Shown: in pieces, positions 14,678 to 15,116 of the stretch | How the letters are laid out: every line of letters starts with the position of its first letter | Position numbering within the stretch: position 1 is the first letter of the stretch | NCBI GenBank assembly: GCA_946480525.1 | Contig: CAMLLA010000051.1 | Location: 1-15,116 of the forward strand | Source: an uncultured Asticcacaulis sp. | Lineage (GTDB): Bacteria; Pseudomonadota; Alphaproteobacteria; Caulobacterales; Caulobacteraceae | Length of the DNA: 15,116 nucleotides | Direction of reading: 5' to 3' | The notes under the pieces: generated by a model | Database searches by the model: none | The model's input: the letters and a program-made list of their open reading frames with translations, nothing else | What the model was told of the DNA's origin: nothing | Program-made: the position numbers and the translations under genes

Positions 14678-14780
14678 AGCCGAAAATATGCCCGAAAATT
14701 TGGCCCGGACCATACTGACGCCCGCCTGCCCCCGCAAGCCCAAACCCTAGAAAAAATTAGCGCTTTGGCGGTTTAAGAGA
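14678..14780 (-). promoter_or_regulatory. glyQ upstream region; no clear promoter seen
   Basis: This stretch should hold the glyQ promoter. The clearest structure is a tandem direct repeat ATTTTCGG, spaced by 4 nt, on the minus strand (plus-strand CCGAAAAT at about 14680-14699), just before the chosen start codon. No pair of sigma-70 boxes with good spacing stands out. It may be an operator or a chance repeat. Confidence 0.25.
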
Positions 14781-14962
14781 CCCCACCGCATCGCCTTCGC
14801 TCACGCTCAGTTGTCTTGCGCTTGCCGGGATATATATCCCGACTACGCTCACCCGACCTCCCCATCGCTTCGCGACAGGGAGGAGATACGGAGCACGACC
14901 ACTCCTCCCTGTGCGAAGCATGGGGAGGGGGACCGACGCGCTTTAGCGCGTTGGTGGTGGGG
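14781..14962. repeat. Composite palindromic intergenic element (about 180 bp)
   Basis: The outer ends are CCCCACC (14781-14787) and GGTGGGG (14956-14962). A 16-bp perfect palindrome, CGGGATATATATCCCG, lies at 14826-14841. The main hairpin has arms 14857-14885 and 14902-14928. These are identical as inverted repeats apart from two single-base insertions in the left arm, giving a 27-bp stem around a 16-nt loop. A third hairpin, ACGCGCT/AGCGCGT, lies at 14936-14951. The sequence style (CCTCCCCAT with GCTTCGC with GGGAGGAG) matches palindromic repeats I recall in Caulobacterales intergenic regions. No coding potential is seen. It separates glyQ from a possible + strand gene. Confidence 0.75.
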
Positions 14963-14996
14963 TTTCTTGTTTTTCTACAAGTTTAATCTGCCGGAA

Positions 14997-15116
14997 ATGT
15001 CAGCAGCGATTCCTTTGACACATGATCCCGCGCTCATGGAAATGCAAGACGTCGTGTCCACTACGCAACCTGTAACAATTTCTGTTCACGGCGGCGTGAT
15101 CTCGCACTTGCGTTAC
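14997..15116 (+). CDS. Possible 5' end of a gene running off the window
   Basis: An ATG at 14997 opens a reading frame of 40 codons with no stop before the window ends. The peptide starts MSAAIPLTHDPALMEM. Only GGA right next to the ATG could serve as a ribosome site. Third-position GC is near half, clearly lower than in the genes around it. A TTGACA lies at 15015-15020, inside this frame, so the region could instead be a promoter or leader for a gene beyond the window. I do not recognise the peptide. Low confidence. Confidence 0.28.
   Translation, partial: MSAAIPLTHDPALMEMQDVVSTTQPVTISVHGGVISHLRY

Noticed and set aside
14678..14743. Upstream in-frame starts for glyQ, adding up to 22 residues
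   Set aside because: The added residues do not resemble the GlyQ N-terminus and the length would exceed the family norm; kept as a caveat.
14781..14962. tRNA or riboswitch in the glyQ upstream palindromes
   Set aside because: The stems do not make a cloverleaf and no known aptamer core was recognised; the pattern is repeat-like.

Overview
The window reads as a chromosomal housekeeping segment of an alphaproteobacterium, most likely of the Caulobacterales. The GC content looks close to 60%, which would fit Asticcacaulis better than Caulobacter or Brevundimonas, but this placement is an inference. It rests on the protein style, the gene order (radA-cvpA-purF-SDR; glyQ-glyS-ppdK), two CtrA-like TTAACCAT motifs and a Caulobacterales-style palindromic intergenic repeat. 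I see no phage, IS element, CRISPR array, rRNA or tRNA.

Region 1 (1-4915, + strand): the 3' end of radA, then cvpA, purF and a YciK-like short-chain dehydrogenase in one tight run. After a 77-nt gap packed with overlapping inverted repeats comes a class III PLP aminotransferase of the L-lysine 6-transaminase type.

Region 2 (4910-8775, - strand): read in transcription order, an envelope operon comes first. It encodes a membrane-anchored BON/OmpA-domain protein, a 30-residue membrane protein with a strong Shine-Dalgarno, and a membrane-anchored helix-hairpin-helix protein. A strong hairpin follows, then der (engA) and a GNAT acetyltransferase. The GNAT gene converges on the aminotransferase and the two overlap by 6 nt.

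Region 3 (8885-14677, - strand): glyQ and glyS (the two glycyl-tRNA synthetase subunits, overlapping by 1 nt as TAATG), a 111-nt spacer with a 9-bp inverted repeat, then ppdK ending in a good hairpin terminator.

Region 4 (14678-15116): the glyQ upstream region, a composite palindromic element of about 180 bp, and the possible start of a + strand ORF that runs off the window.

The best candidate for something undescribed is the three-gene envelope operon at 7088-8775. Its layout (TM-BON-OmpA protein, tiny membrane protein, TM protein with a C-terminal domain) resembles the mycobacterial arfABC operon, although the third protein differs. Next most interesting are the mutually exclusive hairpins in front of the aminotransferase and the spaced inverted repeat in front of ppdK. 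Most very long antisense ORFs here are high-GC shadows.
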